From Flavobacteriales bacterium UBA6057 (GTDB lineage: Bacteria > Bacteroidota > Bacteroidia > Flavobacteriales_G > Salibacteraceae), in contig DIYJ01000005.1 of the NCBI GenBank assembly GCA_002428995.1, positions 344,474 through 408,473 of the forward strand: a stretch of 64,000 nt of DNA. Direction: 5' to 3'. The notes under the pieces were generated by a model. It had not been told where the DNA came from. It searched no databases and worked only from the letters and a program-made list of their open reading frames with translations. The translations under genes and the position numbers were made by a program. Shown here one piece after another: positions 60,986 through 64,000 of this stretch (positions are counted from its first letter, which is position 1; every line of letters begins with the position of its first letter).

Positions 60986-61121
60986 GAAATGCAACGGAGC
61001 TTATGCTATCGACACCAAGTAATCATTTCACAGACTCCATTCGTTCATCTTGAAACGCCAACAACCCAATTAAAATCCCTCAGTATCACCTAAAAAAACA
61101 TCAAATAGCCATTAATCACCA

Positions 61122-61151
61122 TTGAATACCCATTTTATGCATATATATTTG
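61122..61151 (+). promoter_or_regulatory. Best-fit Bacteroidota promoter in the window
   Basis: TTG (61122-61124), 19-nt spacer, TATATTTG (61144-61151): consensus -7 element and ideal spacing. The predicted start is about 15 nt before ATG 61172. It drives the 99-residue gene and the overlapping TPR/HTH gene. Confidence 0.75.
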
Positions 61152-61171
61152 CCGTTATAAATTCAATCTCC

Positions 61172-61471
61172 ATGACAGCGTATCATTTTATTCCCGGAAG
61201 TGCGAGTCTCCAAGAACAACCGAGCGGTGAATGGAAGGCCTCTTTTAAAGCTTCCATTTACGAGGAACAGGTTTACCATGAAACGAGCAACAGTGTGAAT
61301 GCAGCAGGCGTTCGAGTCATCGAATTTGCAGTGCTTGGTGAGGAGATTGCTCCATTGCACAACGAGGAAGGAGAAAGTGTACCATACACACGTGCAAGCG
61401 AAACGCAGGTAGAACTGGTGTTGACCAAAGATGGCAAACGGAAAAACGTTCTATATACTGGCTATCCATAG
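61172..61471 (+). CDS. Small hypothetical protein coupled to a TPR/HTH regulator
   Basis: 99 residues, no signal peptide. Acidic, predicted mixed strands (SGEWKASFKASIYEEQVYHE, AAGVRVIEFAVLGEEIAPL) and a basic end (TKDGKRKNVLYTG). No family recognised. Its last 41 nt overlap the first 41 nt of the next gene in another frame, so the two proteins are translationally coupled and probably made together. Confidence 0.6.
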   Translation: MTAYHFIPGSASLQEQPSGEWKASFKASIYEEQVYHETSNSVNAAGVRVIEFAVLGEEIAPLHNEEGESVPYTRASETQVELVLTKDGKRKNVLYTGYP

Positions 61472-62705
61472 TCTGCTGGCTCATTCTGTAGCTGTAGGTT
61501 CTGTTGACTCCTTGTTGACCGCTTCAAAGAAGGCGCTCGATTCAGGCAAAATCATTGAAGCCAAGCAATACGGCTTCGAAGCCCTGGAGCTGGCTAAAGA
61601 AAGAGGTGAAGACGCGGAAGAGGCTACAGCAAGCTATAGGTTAGCGAATGCATTTCAGGCATCTGAAAACTATCAAAGTGCTGAAGTGCATTACAACAGA
61701 GCACTTGAACTTGCAGACATAGTCGGAGACAGCCACCTGCTCGCAAAAACGCTCACCACCTTCGGCATCATGAAACTGAAGGTGGGAGACGTGCAGGACG
61801 CCCAACTTGGGATTGAACACGCTCTTCGGCTTGCGGAGGAGCTGAAAGATTCTACTATTCTCATGTTCTGCCACCTTCATCACGGCAGGATTTTCCATTA
61901 TCAAGAAAACTTCGAAGCAGCCGTAGCTAGCTATCAACGCGCGCTCGAACTGGCTGAAAGGAATGGCCACGAAGCTGTTGTCGCAGGATGCCATCAGAAT
62001 CTGAGTGAGGCACATGCATCATTGGGACGTTGGGATGAAGCCACAGCATCCGCTCGTAAGTCCATCGCGATCAGAATCCGGCTCAGGGATGAATACCATC
62101 TGGGAAAAAGCTATGAGAATCTCATCTATCAGCAGTTTGAACGTGGTGATGGCGTTGAGTCTCTGCGCACGCTGGCAGAGCTGTTGGATGTTTTTGCAGA
62201 TAGCGAAATGCAACTATCGGAAGAAACGGCATCCGCTACTTCTGAACTGCTCACGGAGTTGAGCGAAGACTTATCAAGCGCTCAAAACACGGTGAAATGG
62301 CTATTCGCATTTGTAGGCCTTTGTCTGCTGCTGAGCATTATTTTATCGTGGAGATTGATTCAGGAGCGCAAAACGGCACGCAAAAAACTGGAACGCACAG
62401 CGCTGCGCATCCGTCAAATGGAAAGCGCCATACCAAAGGGCACCCTGAAGCAGCGCATTGAGCCACTTCGAAAACACACCAATCCCTTATTGGCTACCAG
62501 CTATCTTATGTTGAGTGTAGGGTATACTCGACCGGAGCTCACCCAAATCTTTGGTCGCGACCGGGCCACCATTCACAGATGGCTGGAAGAAATGAGCCGC
62601 ATACTGAAGGTGAAAGATGTACCGGCTGACGCACGGAGTTTTGGAGATAGCACATCCAACATTCCTGCTCAACAACCATCCGAAACTGCAGACGAGATTG
62701 CTTGA
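61431..62705 (+). CDS. Membrane-tethered TPR protein with C-terminal helix-turn-helix
   Basis: 424 residues. A hydrophobic N-terminus (about 6-23) fits a signal peptide. Residues 25-250 carry about five TPRs (SAEVHYNRALELADIVGD, AAVASYQRALELAERNGH). One transmembrane helix spans 289-309, followed by a basic coiled coil (310-335) and a C-terminal HTH (RPELTQIFGRDRATIHRWL, 367-385). This order puts the TPRs outside the inner membrane and the DNA-binding end inside, a one-component signalling layout related to TPR-type regulators common in Bacteroidota. The HTH is not LuxR-type. Target and ligand unknown. Confidence 0.7.
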   Translation: MANGKTFYILAIHSLLAHSVAVGSVDSLLTASKKALDSGKIIEAKQYGFEALELAKERGEDAEEATASYRLANAFQASENYQSAEVHYNRALELADIVGDSHLLAKTLTTFGIMKLKVGDVQDAQLGIEHALRLAEELKDSTILMFCHLHHGRIFHYQENFEAAVASYQRALELAERNGHEAVVAGCHQNLSEAHASLGRWDEATASARKSIAIRIRLRDEYHLGKSYENLIYQQFERGDGVESLRTLAELLDVFADSEMQLSEETASATSELLTELSEDLSSAQNTVKWLFAFVGLCLLLSIILSWRLIQERKTARKKLERTALRIRQMESAIPKGTLKQRIEPLRKHTNPLLATSYLMLSVGYTRPELTQIFGRDRATIHRWLEEMSRILKVKDVPADARSFGDSTSNIPAQQPSETADEIA

Positions 62706-63173
62706 GCCTTTGATTCTATCAAGACTCTCTCCAAATAATATGAGAATACAGCGGCTCGCAGCTTCACATCATCGCCAAGGCGTTGCATAGACGCAAAATA
62801 GCCCCCACTGTCACTTGAAATTATGAACAGCCCTTCGCAACCGTGAGCGCAACGTCTCAAATCCGTCTTTCCCTTTTAAAACAAACCATTCAGCGTTAGC
62901 AGCGCAACAGATCATCGAACGCCTGCAACCACTCTGAGCACACTGATCATTTGGTTAATTGAGAATCATCACTCAAATTCGCCTCTCCATTGACAGTGAG
63001 ATTTCACCCACTTCGTACCAGCCTTAAAAACGGAGTGAAAGCACCAGATCCACTGACTTCGCAAATGGTACTGGAAAGATTTATTGGGGGTTGAATGGCG
63101 GATGCATCCTTTTTGATGTGTCCGCCCTCTCTCCGGTCATTTCCTTCAAATCATGTAATGAACAACCAGCAAG
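62706..63173. other. Intergenic region with a strong hairpin
   Basis: 468 nt without a supported gene. The main feature is the 12-bp hairpin at 63097-63126. The small minus-strand frame at 62669-62860 overlaps the end of the TPR/HTH gene and has no promoter. Confidence 0.5.
63097..63126. promoter_or_regulatory. 12-bp hairpin upstream of the orphan gene
   Basis: ggcggatgcatc-cttttt-gatgtgtccgcc pairs along its whole length (two G-T pairs) with a 6-nt T-rich loop, 47 nt before the ATG at 63174. No T-run follows, so it is not a normal terminator; an mRNA leader structure or protein site is possible. Confidence 0.5.
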
Positions 63174-63851
63174 ATGAAAGACTCTATGAAGCCCCCGACC
63201 AAACGAATGACAGGTGTTCTAAAGGAAGTGCTGAACGAGACGATTGCAAGGATTGAATACTCCACCAACGAACCGCTGGCATACGAGCACGGATCGAGGA
63301 AGCAAATCACGGTAAATGTCAGAAACACAGAGGCCATTGCTAATCTGCGCCATTGGATAGGTCAACTTGTAGAGGTGACGGTGAGTACTCTTCCCTTACA
63401 TCGCAACGACATCGTTTTTGGAACGTTGCAACTGGTGAATCTCGGTAACTGCTTTTATACTGGGTTTGAACCAGAGGCAGCACAAACAGATCCCAAAGCG
63501 GCTTTGATGGCATTTGCGAAAGTCTGGTCATCCCTGGATCAGCCTCCAACCATCTATCAGGGTACCACACAGGTTTCCTTCCTGTTCCCCGAACAGCGCT
63601 ACACCGAACAAACGCTGGTGGAACTGAATTTTACTGCCGAGAAGGGCAGCATATCTCTTCCACAAAGCAGCATATTGAACCGTTTCCGACTCCAGAACAC
63701 GTTTGATACATCCAGCCACACCATGTCGCTGCGCAACGGAGGTTCACTGTGCATCATTGGGCATGATCAAGGAATTCAAGACTATGTGTTCTGGGTCAAC
63801 CCTCAGATCACTAAGCGTTGGATTAAAGCGCAACACACATCTCCAAGCTGA
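63174..63851 (+). CDS. Hypothetical protein
   Basis: 225 residues, soluble. ATG at 63174 or 63186. No family recognised. The first third (KEVLNETIARIEYSTNEPLA, NVRNTEAIANLRHWIGQLVE) looks alpha/beta, and the last third is strand-rich (EKGSISLPQSSILNRFRL, GGSLCIIGHDQGIQDYVFWV). It stands alone after a 468-nt gap with a hairpin leader. An AAAAGGAGG lies just after its stop, which could serve a further plus-strand gene. Confidence 0.6.
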   Translation: MKDSMKPPTKRMTGVLKEVLNETIARIEYSTNEPLAYEHGSRKQITVNVRNTEAIANLRHWIGQLVEVTVSTLPLHRNDIVFGTLQLVNLGNCFYTGFEPEAAQTDPKAALMAFAKVWSSLDQPPTIYQGTTQVSFLFPEQRYTEQTLVELNFTAEKGSISLPQSSILNRFRLQNTFDTSSHTMSLRNGGSLCIIGHDQGIQDYVFWVNPQITKRWIKAQHTSPS

Positions 63852-64000
63852 AAAGGAGGCGCCCACCAAGAATGTGCTGTTGGTAGAATTTCTCCATCCG
63901 TACTTCTCCATTCAGAATTCCTTTCAACTTTGCGGCCACATGCCGTTCGCATTTCTTCCACCCTCGCTCAGGAAAAGGATAGAATCCATGATCCGCTTTG
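63823..64000 (-). CDS. Possible partial gene at the window edge, strand unresolved
   Basis: On the minus strand the frame is open from the window edge to TAA at 63823. Its sequence looks like a real C-terminus (HGFYPFPERGWKKCERHV, EKFYQQHILGGRLLFSLEM) but would overlap the previous gene by 29 nt. The same triplets on the plus strand are also open, from GTG 63874 (22 nt after AAAAGGAGG) or from ATG 63940 to the edge. Only one can be real. The minus reading is listed because it is the longer, but the choice is weak. Confidence 0.3.
   Translation of the reverse strand, partial: KADHGFYPFPERGWKKCERHVAAKLKGILNGEVRMEKFYQQHILGGRLLFSLEMCVAL

Noticed and set aside
62669..62860. 63-codon minus-strand frame
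   Set aside because: It overlaps the end of the TPR/HTH gene antisense and lacks a start signal.

Overview
This window looks like the chromosome of a Bacteroidota bacterium, most likely a marine-type Flavobacteriales lineage, with roughly balanced GC by eye. Four signs support this. Several large secreted proteins end in type IX secretion (T9SS) sorting domains. The families present are typical of the phylum (DUF5723, DUF6265, DUF6580, AMP nucleosidase, a CrtO-like membrane protein). Many genes carry the Bacteroidota -7 promoter element TAnnTTTG, here also as TAnnTTCG, and few have a Shine-Dalgarno sequence. I saw no tRNA, rRNA, CRISPR array, phage or insertion sequence. The genus cannot be named from the sequence alone.

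Region by region. 1-6.2 kb (all minus strand): the end of an NADP isocitrate dehydrogenase, a secreted erythromycin-esterase-like hydrolase, a TMTC-like membrane/TPR protein and a DUF481 outer-membrane protein. 6.4-9.9 kb: a tight minus-strand heptose operon (glycosyltransferase, heptose-7-phosphate kinase HddA, isomerase GmhA, nucleotidyltransferase HddC) that should make activated D,D-heptose for a surface glycan. 10-15.1 kb (plus): truncated haemoglobin translationally coupled to a leucine-rich-repeat lipoprotein, several small orphans, a YdeI-like protein and a dihaem cytochrome c peroxidase. 15.1-26.6 kb: valS, two paralogous small secreted proteins flanking a DUF1573 protein, a MoxR ATPase/VWA pair, an RRM protein, DUF6580, peroxiredoxin, SDR/MarR, GNAT, and a protein with two OmpA-like domains.

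26.7-34 kb: a large T9SS cargo protein, 3-hydroxyacyl-CoA dehydrogenase, pruA, and a second T9SS cargo gene sitting between two copies of a cruciform-forming repeat, followed by a cluster of other palindromic and tandem repeats. 34-37.1 kb: a NarL-type two-component system with a membrane protein, then a hypothetical protein with an internal duplication. 37.3-44.7 kb: CREST/ceramidase-like protein, DUF6265 lipoprotein, fmt, a triple-PDZ protein with a T9SS tail, SOUL haem-binding protein, DEAD-box helicase and ogt, with heptanucleotide tandem arrays between the last two. 44.7-56.6 kb: DUF5723, M1 aminopeptidase lipoprotein, a seven-bladed-propeller T9SS cargo, a second YdeI-like protein, small secreted orphans, recQ, AMP nucleosidase and a CrtO-like protein. 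56.6-58.8 kb: an AT-richer orphan patch with a strange 310-codon frame, a HIRAN-like small protein and a 52-residue protein. 58.9-64 kb: an RlmI-type methyltransferase, a secreted protein with a T9SS-like tail, a 99-residue protein overlapping a membrane-tethered TPR/HTH regulator, and an orphan gene.

No classical defence or biosynthetic island is present. The most unusual signals are: (1) at least eleven genes whose -7 promoter element lies only 4-8 nt before the start codon, implying leaderless mRNAs; (2) the paired cruciform repeats and adjoining repeat cluster at 31.9-34.0 kb; (3) three arrays of different perfect heptanucleotide repeats; (4) the orphan patch at 56.6-58.8 kb; and (5) the coupled 61.2-62.7 kb pair that may be a one-component transmembrane signalling unit.
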